64,000 bases of DNA from Todiramphus chloris collaris (taxonomy: Eukaryota; Chordata; Aves; Coraciiformes; Alcedinidae), in the NCBI GenBank assembly GCA_025345505.1, contig JANVCC010000018.1, forward strand, positions 37,057,166 to 37,121,165, read 5' to 3'. Below the pieces are notes generated by a model, which made no database searches, was not told the origin of the DNA, and saw only the letters and a list, made by a program, of their open reading frames with translations. Made by a program: the position numbers and the translations under genes. Each line of letters opens with the position of its first letter. Position 1 is the first letter of the stretch. Below, piece by piece: positions 30,301 to 43,300 of the stretch.

Positions 30301-32531
30301 TCTTCTGAAATCTGAGTAAAGGCTGGTGGGATACTAATGAAGACTGTAGATGATGTCACATCTTCAGGGTGGGACAGTCTAACTTACACAGCAAAGGTTA
30401 AAAACTATCCTGAGGGGAGCTGTGTGGGGAAACTGGGCAGCAGGAGAGAATGTGATTTAGGAAATCTTCCCATCTGGGACTCACCTATAGGTCTTACAAG
30501 CCAAGACAGGATATTGGCACCTCCCCAAAGCCACATTTTTTCTAAATATCATTTTTTTAAAATGCATCTCAAGCCAATCTCTCCGAAGAGACCCTGGAAA
30601 ATATGAGTGGTAACCAGTGTGAACTTCATCTACATGCAGTGAGGCATTATGCCTTCATCATCAAAAGAGAGACAGAGACTCTTGGAGGGTGTGGTTCACC
30701 TCAGCCTACATTAGATGCTTAGGATGAGGTGAGATGAATCCTGACCAGAATGTCCCCACGGCACGGTGCAGTGCCACATGGGACACCCACCTTAGCTCTG
30801 AGCAATCATGCAGAGTGAACACACAGTGGCCTAACGACCCAGACAGACTGGGAAGGCTTTTTGAACTGCTGGGCACAGCACCACAATAAAGGGACCTACC
30901 TCTTCCCTGGGTCATCATGAGCAATGGCAACCATGAGATTGCTTTTCTTTTTTAAAAAGAGTTCACACATTCAGGGAATTGCAGGCTCCTGGGACTGCAG
31001 AGGTCCACCTAAATCATGCTTACCAGGGCTCTCAAGCTTTCATCTCTACCTGTGATAATCAGACCTGTACTTTCTGACTGTTCTGACAATAAAAACATCC
31101 TGAAGAAGTCAGTGTGAAAAGAGACCAAGTATTACAGCCCTGCAGGTGATCTCTGCAAGGAAGCAGACAGCCAGAGCCAGCTGAGATCCATAAGACCTCT
31201 GAGTAGACAACCCAGTCTCCCCATTAACCTTGGTGCAGGTGCTGGACACATGACCCTTCTGATGAACAAAGAAATTTCCAAAGGGAAAACACAAAAAGAT
31301 TTAATCCCTTTTGACTGCCTCCTGCACCCATCCCACCCCACCCAGTCATCTGGATGAAGGCACGATGTTGTTGCCTCTATAAAATCACGAACTTGGAAGG
31401 TTGGCAGACTCTTTGAGGTCCTATGCTGACCTGTGTTGGAGTTCCAGTCACTCAGATCTCGCTGTCTTCCCAGGATTTGAATTCAGGGGAGTATTTAGAG
31501 AGCAAAGCGCTAGGAATCCGCTTTGCCTGGAAGCATGTGCCTTCAGTCTCGGCAGGGATAGCAAGCTGTTCACAATGCGTATTTTCAAAAGCACATGGGC
31601 CAAAAATCAATGAAACATTTTTCCTGAGAAATAAGGCTAATTTATCCAACATCAACACGCGGCTATTTCTGCAAACGTGTGACAACATGCCACAAACCTG
31701 CAGAGCAGTCTTCCCAAGAAATGCCACCAATGCATTAGGCTTCCTGCCATGATATTCTGGGCTTATGAACAGTGGCGAGGCAGCCTGTGATCAGCTCAAG
31801 AGCTGAAGCAAAATCTGGGGTTTGCCTGTGAGCAGCATTCTTCTCTAAATTAAAACCCTGATATTTTATACTATGGAAGTCAGTCTTGGAAAATGGGGGA
31901 TTCATCAAGGTAAGGAAAAATTTAGTAGTTTAATTATGAGCCCTTTAATGTCTTTTCATAATCAGTTAATAAATACCTTAACAATAAAATTGAATTTAAG
32001 CTTTTAATAGGCTGTGTTGGATTGAACCTAAACAAAAGAATTAGCAGCTCCAGGCATTGTGCAATAACTTCTCACTGCTTGGTGCCAGGAGAAACAAAGC
32101 ATTTCAAGTACATTTTTTTGTACCTCACTATAATAAACGCTTGTAATATTCCCCAATTTCTGGAGTGTAAGATGCAGATCTTATTTATCACAGTATGTGA
32201 CACATCTGGCACATGGATCAGGAAACAACTGTTTTACTTCATTTCTGTCATCACCTTCCAACAGATTTCTTTCACATTCCAATTTGGACGAGAGAACTTG
32301 GACTTTCTCTCCATAAGTTCTCCATTAACAGTTTCACAGCAACGAGCACTATTGGTTCGTTCTCCTTCCACAGCAATTAGTTACACCAAGCTGCATATTT
32401 TGACTTTTATTACAAGCGAACATATAAAATTGCTGGTATTTTACTCCTATCTGCTCCCAGCGCCTCTGTCCCAGGCAGAGCAGAGAGATGCTTGCTGACT
32501 GTCATTACCTCCATTTAATATCACTTTCAAG
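21319..32531. other. Unique non-coding sequence
   Basis: No supported gene. The open frames at 28766-29191 (141 codons) and 32022-32498 (158 codons) show no domain, no splice-consistent neighbours and no recognised homology. Confidence 0.6.
26157..26193. repeat. Polypyrimidine tract: T-run, C-run, T-run
   Basis: A stretch of T, then CTTC, a run of ten C, and another run of T forms a homopyrimidine tract on plus. No gene lies nearby. Confidence 0.9.
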
Positions 32532-32729
32532 CGGCGTCGCTGCCTGGATGCGCGTTGCCGGTTTCTGCTGCCTCCTGTCACTGTTATGAACATGTGTTTT
32601 ATTTACAGTAGGGCTTTTGTTATGTCACTGAGTGTGTTTCGCAGCTGAAGAGAGTGCTCTGTCTTCTGCTGGAGCAGGGGCGGGCATATCAAACTCGCCG
32701 AGATGGGAGCTTTGCGAGCTGCACGAACG
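32532..32729. promoter_or_regulatory. CpG cluster, candidate regulatory element
   Basis: Thirteen CpGs fall in about 200 bases, followed (32740-32870) by AT-rich sequence with TAAT/ATTA words (AAATTAAAAAG, TTTAATCCCC, CCAATTAGG) of the type bound by homeodomain proteins. There is no protein similarity. A conserved non-coding element is plausible but unproven. Confidence 0.3.
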
Positions 32730-33399
32730 ACTGTGCACTAATAAAGCTTGAAAAGCTTGAATTACACTGGAACCCACAAAAATTTTCAAATTAAAAAGCC
32801 ATATTTAGAGGCCCCCTGTGGACTGTGATTTTATTTAGTTTAATCCCCTCTTGAGGCCAATTAGGTAGACACCCTTCTGCACATGCACACAACAGCACAG
32901 AAAAAAAAGGACTAGTTAAAAAGGGGGAGTAGTATATCACTCATCCATTCAAAGAATGATTTTTTTTTTTCCCTTCTGTTGTTCCTGAAAATAACATGGC
33001 TGTCAGAAATCAACAAAAGTACATGCAAACAGCACTCATTTTATTTTTCTAGGCTGCGCTTTAAATTTCCCTTGCTTCTTTCTGCAACATGTAGTAAATT
33101 TTTCCTGTTGCATACTGTTTCACCAAATGTATAGTAAGTGCAAAACCTCCAGTGTTACTGGCAAGAAGGGGCCGGATGCCTTGTTTCTTAGCCTGGGAAG
33201 TAAAGAGGTGCTGTGAAAATAAATTCCTTGGGCAATTGATTGAAATTTATCATCTCGCTGTCAAGTGCATGGATGCACAGAGTGGGATAAAGATGTGCTC
33301 CACTTTCCCTAGCTGAATCCTGTAAGTGCAATAGGCTTGTCCCAGAAGTGAGCACAAAGAAAGTCTGACTCTATATACACAGATTTAATTAATCCTTCC

Positions 33400-33422
33400 C
33401 GTATATATGTATATATATATAT
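33400..33422. repeat. (TA)n short repeat
   Basis: Alternating TA with a GTATATATG interruption. Confidence 0.85.
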
Positions 33423-34677
33423 CTTTTTTTCATAAGCTGCTGGCAAGGAGTTGGCTTCCTCACCACTGCTCTTTGAATCAGAAGTGCAAACTTTGTTTCC
33501 TTTGTACCAAGTGGCAGATGCTACATGTTCCATATGAAAAAGGCATTGCTAAAATGCACTCTGAAAATCTCAAAGAAGGTCAGAGGTGATGTTTTGGTAA
33601 TAAGGACTTCTCCAAGTGGGGGAAAGCAAAAGATCAAAATTATTGTAACTATTACAGCTGTCTGTAGCAATGGGCAAAGAACAAGTAAATATTCCCACTA
33701 GCAACTCATGCTTTCACTAGCAGAGTGGGTTAAGAGCCCAAACTAGTAAGTTCTTAAAACTTCATCAGATATTTAGCAACAAAAGCACCTTTTGTGAAGG
33801 TAATGCACTCATGCTTAAGTGTTTATGGGAAAAGGCCTCTCCTACCCAGATAAACCAGCCACTGCTGTGTGCCCTGGACTGAGTAGCCTCCTGTGATGGG
33901 CAGAAGTCTCAGGGCACAAGGACCATGAGGATCTGCAGAGTGGCTCCTGGGGTATTTGGGGGCAAACATGCACTATGGCTAGGAGCCGCAGGCTGCTGCT
34001 GTGATATAGGGAAAGCAGCTCCTGGTATGGGAAAGGAAAAGCCAATTTGTGAACTTCAGCAGCTCAAGTGAATTTTCAGGATAAGCATCTTTCGGATTAT
34101 CTGAGGGACTGCATGGGGTCTGTGCTCAGATATGCCGACTTAAATCTTCAAGAGCAACATAATGAAAACAAGGGCTGAGGAAATGTGCATGAAATAAATG
34201 TAATTTTACGGCACTTTAAAACAGATTAGGGCAAAAAGTCTATTTTCTTTTACAGGGGCTCTTATCCCACGCCCAATGCTCTACAGCATTGGAGCAGCAC
34301 TTAGCATCTCCCATATGTTGTTTATTCTCTCATCTGCCACACAGGGGCAATGCATCTGCAACAACTGTCATGTCTGGGGAAGCTCCTGCTTTGCTTTTTC
34401 AGAGAGATTGCACAGAGCAATGGTGGGGGCCACTTCTGCCAACGTGCTTTGTTTGGGATTTATATTTGAGAAAGTCAGGTGAAAAAGGGAAATCTTATTT
34501 TAAAAAAAAAAAAAAAAAGCAATCAAAGCAAATTCACCTGTTTTTTCCAGGGTTAAGCTACATGGGAGAATCCTTATTCAGGTTACAGGTCAGGTAAAAA
34601 AGAAGTTATATAAGACAAATGGAATAATCTAAAAAGATGAAGGTTGTCATAACTTTGCAGATACTGAAAAGCATACA

Positions 34678-34693
34678 ACACACACACACATAG
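34678..34693. repeat. (AC)n short repeat
   Basis: About seven AC dinucleotide units followed by ATAG. Confidence 0.85.
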
Positions 34694-36121
34694 ACAATGT
34701 ATAGACTTGTCTCTGAATCTAATTCAAAGTCTGGGGAAAGATGTTCTTTAGGCTAAAACTAAGGTCTGGGCTGTCTGATGGAAGAAATGTTGCTTTAAAA
34801 AAATGACGTTTTGGGAACTCAGCCACTGCAGTGTACCCCAACTTTACTCTGGTCCGACTGGAATCCAGCTTTCCAGAGTGCAAGAGGAAGGAGGAGAGGG
34901 TGGAAAAGACCCACCCCCCTTCTAACCAGGAGAGAAAACCATGGACCAGATTGTCAAATTTTCTCTCTGTCCCCCACAGGGCCAGCATCTGTCTCCCATC
35001 AGACACTTTCATGCACACAGATTTGAGTCTGGGGCAATCTCCAAGTTTAGTTCCTGGGCTGATGAACGTATCTGCTCCTGCAGTGATACGAATCAACAAA
35101 TGCTGCTACACCTCAACTCCTTCAGACAAACTGGTTTCTTTAGAAACTTAGAAATTACACGTGCTTTGTCTCTGTATATTTACATATATATATACACACA
35201 TAAAGCACATAATATAGGCAGCGTTATAGCCAACCTGCATAATTTAATGGAAACAAGGCAATTTTAATTTATTCTGAAAAGATGGCAGATCTCCCACTGC
35301 CCGTTAGGACCGCAGGAACTCAAAGGCTGCAATTTATGGCCAAACACTGTGTTGGTGTGAAGATCTGTCAGGGCGCCTGGAACGCTACACGGACACACAG
35401 CTCTCCGTCCTCTCATGCAAAGGAGAGAACTGGAACACACAACTTACTTGCCTGGCTTTTTAAAAAAATGCACTTGCTAGGGGTACCTAATGATGACTGA
35501 AAAAGCAGTCTGTAGGATGGTTTCGAAAAGGTTTTCCCGATTCTCTGGGTTTCCCAGCATCTATGAATTAGGGAGGCTGCTAATTTTTTTGTCCTGTGGA
35601 GAAAGCAAACCCTAAGTCCTTACCCATCCCCCTCCCATGGAGAAATAAGCAGGAAACTACACGCTGAAATTCATTGAGTTTCCTTTGCCCTACATGTGTT
35701 ATTCCCTTGTAGGGGAGAATGGGGCCTTTTATACCTCCATAGCTCTGGGCATTTTGAGTAATGAAGGGAACACATTTATTGGTACAAGCTTTGGTGTTTA
35801 TTGATGCTACCCATTTTTCACCAGGTTTAGCACTCTGTGGGGAAGGCACACAGACTTTCCAAAACACATTTTATAATCAAGCCATTTCAAGGTTTATGCG
35901 GTATAATATGTTTAACTGTTAAATTGTAAATAAAAGTCACTGCCCAGTGCTGAGCCTCCTTCAAGATATTATAGTCAACTACCTCTTTAATTATCTGATT
36001 TATAAGCAACTCGTCAGCACTGTTGCATGTCTTACACGCACACGCTGTTTACCTGGCAGATGTAGCATGCCAGAGGCTGTGGGCTGGATCTACCCCTGCC
36101 TCGCCCTTGACTCAGCAAATA

Positions 36122-36134
36122 GGGGGGGGGGGGG
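36122..36134. repeat. Homopolymer of 13 G
   Basis: Thirteen consecutive G on plus, about 90 bases before the CpG-rich cluster. Such runs are error-prone in assemblies, so the length may be inexact. Confidence 0.92.
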
Positions 36135-36225
36135 AGAAAAAATTACATAAATATTATAAAACCAAAACATATTCCTGCCTCCTCCTCCTCTTCTCAAGTA
36201 GACCTTCAGCTTTCAACAAAGGTGG

Positions 36226-36408
36226 CGGATGATTTGTGTGCTTTCGAGAGGATGCTCGCTGCTGAGGCTGTGCCGGGATGCTGGGTGCACCGCCGGGGGC
36301 TGCTCCTCACCTTGCCCGGCAGCTGCGCTCCCTCTTGCGGCAGCACCCACCCCGAGGAAGCCCCACAGCCCAGGGGGTTCTTCCCGGAGAGAAGCACGGG
36401 ACAAAACG
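36226..36408. promoter_or_regulatory. Small CpG-rich cluster
   Basis: Thirteen CpG dinucleotides fall in 183 bases of GC-rich sequence, whereas surrounding kilobases hold very few. No TATA box, start signal or recognisable protein is present. Overlapping frames on both strands here are a consequence of the low stop-codon density of GC-rich DNA. It could be a small CpG island of an unannotated transcript or an enhancer. Confidence 0.4.
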
Positions 36409-39400
36409 CAGCTCCAGAACTGAGGGAAGGTATTTTAGGAGGCAAAAACCACAGGCATATGCGCAACAGCCTAGGCACCTCCAGCCAGCAGCAGATAGTT
36501 CCCAGGCTGTGTTTCTAATATAAATCAGGGGGAAATTACCTTGCTGAGTGTAAGAAATCTCATGCTGTAGTATAACGGAGGAGACGCTGCTGCCCATCGC
36601 TCTGCAGGCAGCCCTGCCTGCACCCAGCAGAGCTCTTTCTGGAGGCCACGCAGAGGGGTCTGTTCGATCAGGCATGAGGAGTATTAAGCATTTCCAAAAT
36701 CCCGCATCCGGTATTGATTTAACAAAGTCTGGCTCTGGCAAACACTGTTAGCCCAAGGAAGGCTTTCAGCAGTGATTGTTCTGCCCTCATTTGCCTTTTG
36801 CCTGCCAGCATAGCACTGCTCCTCTCAGTGCCTGTTCAAAGACCAGCTGCTACAAATGTTCCAACTATTTACTCCTCGGTTTGTTATTCTCCACCAAAAA
36901 GCAAACTCTTTAACAAAAGAATAAACAAATAAAAACATACTACCTCAAATAAAACCACACCATCTCAGATTAAGGCTGAGCAACAGGTACCCCATCAGTT
37001 TTAGATAGCAAATCAAAATTACCAAAGATGATGAAGTAGCTCTTCTCTTTTATGACAGCACACCCAGATCAAACACTTTGCATGGCAAGAGAAAAACCCA
37101 CATGGGGGAGCTCTCCTTTGCAGAGATTCATTTGCTGTCTGGTATTGGTGTGTTGCTTAATTTATTGATCCACGGAGGAATGAGAATCCAAAGGCAGTAC
37201 AAACTGCATTCTGCATATGTTCTTAGGGAGAAAAGGTTTTATCTCCTGCTCTTTCTTGTAACTATTTCTGAAAATGGGCACCCCTGTCACGATCTCAGTG
37301 TATTGTCACGGTACAAAAAATTCCAGGTCAGCTTAAACCTAACAAGTTGTCAACAGAGCTGCGCAATAGGTTTTACTCACCATTTTGTTCCTGTTGCTCA
37401 CTCTGTCAGTACAAATTCTGCAGCTGTCAATTTCAATAAATAACTCAAATTAAATCATTGTCTTTAATCCTTTTTCTTCCTCTTAAATTAAAAAAAAATC
37501 CCCAATCAATTTAATGGAAAGTTGTTAAGGGAGCAGCCCAGGTAAGGTACATAGAGAATGGATTAATATTTTACCATTTCAGTGCTGTTCAGAGATTTCA
37601 AACCCATGCATGTGAAGGTTACAAGGGAGCCTGTCAAAAAGCAGTACCAAGCCAGGGTAAAGGATGGAGACCTCCACTGAGGCTGTGTTCTACAGACTGT
37701 GCTTAGAAAGGAGGGAAGGGCAGTACAGTCTGACTTAGCCTTAATGCGGTGGGACCTTTTCTCTGAACATCTGAACTTTGTATCCCTTTCAATCCAGTTG
37801 CAATTTTTTTTATGTGTTTTCAGAATCTCTTTTCAGGAAGGCATATCATGTTAGAACAGCTTGCTCTTTACCCGAATCCTACATAATTAGAAAAAAAAAA
37901 AAAAAATCAAAAAATGTCACTTTTCTACTGAGCAGCAGGTTACTAAGAAATCACCCTCTCACAGTGAAGTCAATGGAGGCTTATGTCTAACCTCAGGGGA
38001 GCAAGATCTGGACAATATTTGGCTTGGGTTCATCAGAATTAAACAGGTAATTTTTTTTCTCACCTCATAAGACTTTTTCAAGACAACAGAAAACAAAAGT
38101 ATCTTATTCTAAATTAGAATGCCACCAAATCTCTGGAATCTTGCCCATGACAAGAACGGAGCTTGAAGAGAAGACCAACACAATACCCAGTATTTGGTCT
38201 GGCACAAGAGAAATTGAAGCTCAAATCCTTCTGTTTTCAGCTGGTTTTATATCCAAGACAATGCATTGAAAAATGAGTCTGTAATCCAGTTTTGCCTTTT
38301 TCTGTCTTAATGAACCTTTATTCATTTACAGAAGTGGGCAGCTTCCTCATTATTGCTGGTAAAACAGCAGCAGGAGACTTTGGAGGGTTCAGGAGGTAGG
38401 TGTCTCCAACAGTCCGTAGGAAAGCTTTAGCCATCAAATTGTTATTTGCTTGGTCCTGTAATCTCTCTTTCATTTTCAGATCTAATTCTACCCTGGAGCA
38501 CAGAAATCGTTCTCATAGGAATTGGTACATTCCCATGAAACATTGGTTCAGTATTTGCCTACGGAAAAATGGCTGCATTTAAAAAATCCCAGCTTGTTCC
38601 AGTTTCACAAATGACAGTCAATGGTGACTACTCTGACTGGGATCTGTATTTATAACAGTAGCTGGTTTGGTGAAATCTCACATAATAACCAAAACCTGTG
38701 AAAGAAGAATTGCACCATCTGGGACACCTTACACCTAATTACTATTTGAACCAAATTTGCCAACACTTACATTTTTCTTAATGCCCACCTTAATGCCAGC
38801 ACAGTAGGACCAGGATTTTAAGTTTTATCTGGGGGGCACATGCCACTCCCACGTCTCAATGTGTTGTGCAGGACTCCACTGTGCTGAAGCTTGTGACACC
38901 TATTTCACCCTCCTTAATTTCAGCAACTGCTCCTGTAGGAATACGTGCTATCAGACAGCGGGATGTCATCAACACTACCCTGCAAGACATTTCTTTCCTC
39001 AGTTCAAAGTCTTTCAACTGAGGCTCCATTTGAACAGAGATTTACGGCTTTCACATTGTCTAGATACCCTGTGGATGCCCTTAACAGCTGCTGAGAAATT
39101 AATATGTCGGCTGAATAAATTATGCCAAACTTTTTCAGTTCTGACAGGTCTAGAACTTCTTTCCACAGTAGTGTTCAAAAACTTGAGCCCTTTAGTAATA
39201 AAAATACTGGCTAATTAAAAAGCAGAAATATTTCTTAAAAGTTGCTACCCCGAAAAAGCCCTACTATTTTTGTTTACCTGATTTTCTATGAAAGATTTTT
39301 TTCTCTCAGATTCATGACATTAAATCGTATGAGTGTCCTAAGAAACTATACAAACAAAAATATTAAGTCCCCCAAATATGTAAGTAAAAGGGTCTGTTTC

Positions 39401-39864
39401 TTGAATATACCCTGTATAGACTGTTATCTCGACTCTTCAGCTTACTATTATTAGTCATGACCAAGCATCCTACAGTGTTTCCTAATTTTTTTACTATTCT
39501 TCACAAGTCTGCTGTGGGAGTTTACAGTTTTTTAATGCCTTTTATTTTCTTTTTAAATGGTCAAGGACAAGTTTGGTTCTGGTTTAGTCCCTTAGTGGAA
39601 TTATTTCTCAAGTGGTAGCTGAGAGAAGAGCTGGCAATGAGTGCCTTCCTTTATCGGCACTCAGAAGGAGTACCTTCAAAGATATCCTTGTCTCTCTACT
39701 TACCCCAGATTAAACTGGAGTTGCACACTTACTTCTCTAATCTTGTTTTAATCCTCTTTGTCTACCTCATCTCTTTTTAGAACACTGTAAAAAAATATCT
39801 ACAAAAACAATGGAGACAAAAACAGAATGACGCCTCTTCTTGATCCCGCCCTCGAGACAGTCAC
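36409..39864. other. Unique non-coding sequence
   Basis: No exon or mobile element recognised. The frame of 121 codons at 37078-37443 has no domain. Poly-A run near 37890-37906. Confidence 0.65.
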
Positions 39865-40319
39865 GATGTGTGTTTGACCATCAGCTATCAATGCACCCTT
39901 GAAGCAAGGACTGACAGCAGCCTCCTAGGCTGCACAAGTGGGAGCTTTGCCAGCAGGTTGAGGAAGGTAATCCTTCCTCTCTACTCAGCTCTGGTGAGAC
40001 ACATGTGGAGTGTTGGCTCCAGTTTTGGGGTCTCAAGAATCTTCTCAGTGGTAGCCAGTGACAAAAATAAAAAAGCACAACTGAAACACAGGAGGTTCCC
40101 TCTGAGAAACGGGAACAACTCTTTTACTGTGAGTGTGACCAAGCACTGGAGAAGGTTGCCCAGAGAAGTTCTGGAGTTTCCATCCTCGGAGATATTCAAA
40201 ACACCTCTGCACACAGTCCTCATCAACCTGCTCTGGTTGACCCTGCTTGACAGGGTGGGTTGGATGAGATGACCTCTACATGTCCCTTCCAAACTCATGT
40301 ATTTCATGATTCTGTGATA
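39865..40319 (+). mobile_element. CR1 non-LTR retrotransposon fragment with internal deletion
   Basis: The element is on the plus strand and ends in ATGATTCTGTGAT, the CR1 3' tail. The upstream half contains the reverse-transcriptase C-terminal block LPLYSALVR. The downstream half contains LKHRRF, then RLPREVLEFPSSEIFKTPL. The segment normally between these blocks (ERVQRRAT to the RGDL region) is missing, yet one frame of 134 codons (39868-40272) stays open across the junction. It is a non-functional remnant, and the left border is approximate. Confidence 0.85.
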
Positions 40320-43300
40320 TATGACACTGGATTCTCAGACAGCTGACACTGCAGCTTTGGACAAACTGTGCTGAGCATCCCAAAAGAAAGCAGAGATACG
40401 TGGCTGTGCCAAAGATTCTCTCACATCTGTAAACTTGTAATCAGCAAAACTATGGAAAATGGGGATAGTCAAGAGCAGATTATTAAACTCTAGCTTTAGG
40501 GCGTGGAAGAAAACAGCATTTTATATTAATTCCTCTACCCCTTTCATAGAGAGCTTCATTTATTCTATGGAAGTTGCATGCTGCTCATTTGAGTTACTAT
40601 GTTTTCACTGCATGACCCAGACAGTATTGACATGTCTCCTTTGCTCACGTGGGTGGGAGGACAAGTGTCACAGTGTAAGTGTTGTCTCCCTCAAGACTGA
40701 TTAACCCTTCAGTAAGAAGGAATCTCAAAAAGCACACGCTCCTACTGTGGGAACCAGGTATCAGTGAGATCAAGGATTCATGTTTTTTCCTACCTTCTTA
40801 CACTTCATCCAGGTGCAAGTGACCAGACTTCAACTTGTCTGAAAAATGGTACCACTGGAGAAGCTTGGCTACCACCAGAGCACTGGCTATCAATTTGCAA
40901 GATTACAACAGGGAATTCACCCACTCAGAAACTGCAGGGCTTACAAAGATAAAGATCTCTTCAGCTTTCATTTTTCCCTGTGGTCAATGACCATGTACAT
41001 AGTGACCATTTGGCCTCAAAAGAACGTCACTGTAAAAAAGCAACCTGAAAACAGCATATTGCATTGCTTGCTAAAGATAAGCCATCAAACAGCAGATGCA
41101 ATTCAATACATAACTCTATTGTTTCAGGTGGTAGATGGACAACCAAGAACATGGATATGGTGATATCAAGTAATGATTTGTATTCTTGACATCACAAAAA
41201 CATGCACTGATTTTGCACAATTTGTAGCCTTCGTATGTTCAATATGTCAGTGATCTTGGGCATTAGACAGAAGGTACCACCTCTACATGGTACTGCACAC
41301 TTCGAAACTCTGGATGGTGAGGACTGAGAGAGAGAAGAAAAACAAGAAGAAATGTCACAGTCATACCATCTAATGGCTCCCATTTGCCTCTTTGCTGCCA
41401 GCAGTATATTAAACCTCTGAACACATGCAAAATGTCTAAGAAAATACTTTTTTTTTTTAATTGTCCACCTTTCTCTTGGTCTCCAGTGATCATTATTAAT
41501 TGAAGGTCAAACATATGTTTGCATTAAAGTCTGTTAGCAAATGGTATGGTCTCCACCCTTCTTCAGTGGGATTTCAGAACTATTTATCGGCATGAATTCT
41601 GCTCCCATTTTAGTGAGAGGCAGTTTTTCATGGATTTGAGCAAGGACAGTGTAAGAACTATACTGAGAGTTTTAGGGGAGAAAAAAATTGCCTATTACAA
41701 CTGGCTCCAGACAGTGATAGTATCACTTTTGTATATTCAGAGCAGTAAAGCAAATATAAAACAAACAATAAAAAAAATGACAAAAAAGGGAGTTCATTCT
41801 AAGTTCAGTCCATTAAGAATTACAGTCTGATACTGATGATTTCCCCTGAGTTCAATAAAGACAAACACACCAAAAAAATGAACGTCTCTCTCCTTTTCCA
41901 AAAGGCATTAATGAAGAAAGGTATAATGAGATCTGACTTTATCTAATCAATGACTAGCCCCAGCAATACAACTTTGTTCCCTGAAGTCATCAAGCTGGTG
42001 AGAATCATAGTGTTACATGTAAGACTTTATAATGTCGCCGTAATAAAAGCCACTTTTAAATTAGCGCTATTGAGGGCACAGCATTATCTTCACACTGACA
42101 CGTGGCACACTGAGGAGTGGTTCTTGTCTCAGATCAAAACTTCTATGTGGAAATATCTACAGGCCAGTAACGCCTGTGGGCAAGAGGAGGGTCAGAGCTG
42201 CCACTGTACTTAACAGCAATCCTAGTGCAGCTGGAGAAGCCTTGGCAGTGATTCATCTCATCCTTAGCTTGTCACTGAGAGCTCGGTCCAAATGACTAAT
42301 GTAGATATCTAGTGTCACTTGAGATGCTCCATGGTATTCAAGACACCCTTCAAGGAGCTGGCAGATTTGACACAGGACCCTGGGAATACCCGTGTCTGTC
42401 TTGAGCAGAAGCTGAAAGCTGATGGGATACATGTAGGCAATCCAAATACCACTAGGTGCCTAAGTTAAGCAACTGAGCCCCTTTACTGGCCTCCATGAGG
42501 ACACCTAATTGTAAACAACTATGTTGAGGTGTCTTATTCTTGAACTTAACCCCATCAAAGTCATCTGGAGATTCCAAAGAGGTAAAATAAGTAAATAAAT
42601 AATCATAGCAATGCTCCGTTTCTGAGTGCATAACAGTTTGGTCCTTCATTACGCTGTAGGTAAACAAGTAAAACAATCCAGATGCTACAGTGTTTGCAGT
42701 CACCTTGGTGACTATCTTGTCCCAATCACAAAAAAAAAAAAACCACAACAAACCCAGCTCTTCACAATCTGCACTACATGCTTATAGTTTGAGGAGTAAA
42801 GATGAAAGTGATATTTTGGCCTTTAGAGTAATTTTTAAACAGAAAAAAACCCCAGTACATTGCTATAACAGAAGAACTTTGGTTTCAGCAAAATATTTGA
42901 AACTCTTCATTTCTATCAGCAATCTGAATCCACCTCATGCCTTTGATCACAAATTCTTAAAGCTTTTGTGAAAAAAAGCAGAAAATCTGAGCTCAGTTTC
43001 CAAAAGATTAATATAAACATCACCTGTGGCCACTGTTGGTGGTAGATGCCAAATATGATATGGCTTTTAGAAATTACTGTTGCTTCTCCCATCATTGTTT
43101 TCTTCAAGAGAAATTGGAAGTAGATTACTGAGATACTTTTGCCATTCCTGTATCTGGTCCACACTCACAAAGGACTAGTATGTCTCATCACTGGAGATAT
43201 GTTGTGTTTAAAGATAAAAGATACAGGCATCCATAGGGTTTGAAAGATATAGTTGTAAATAGTGTACATTCATGGAGACCACAGAAGCCACCTTTGGCTT

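Larger units (their letters stand above)
32730..36121. other. Unique non-coding sequence
   Basis: AT-rich, with short TA and CA repeats (33400, 34678, 35180-35200) and a poly-A run at 34502-34518. No exon recognised. Confidence 0.65.

Noticed and set aside
32022-32498. 158-codon plus-strand frame
   Set aside because: No domain, no plausible splice partners, no recognisable similarity, and ordinary AT-rich composition. Chance frame, although conservation could be tested.
36206-36741. Several overlapping frames on both strands (up to 144 codons)
   Set aside because: They arise from the stop-poor GC-rich CpG cluster; none has a recognisable domain or better claim than the others.
42290-42560. 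Possible old repeat or LTR fragment
   Set aside because: The texture resembles decayed interspersed repeats, but I could find no terminal repeats, polypurine tract or matching second copy in the window.
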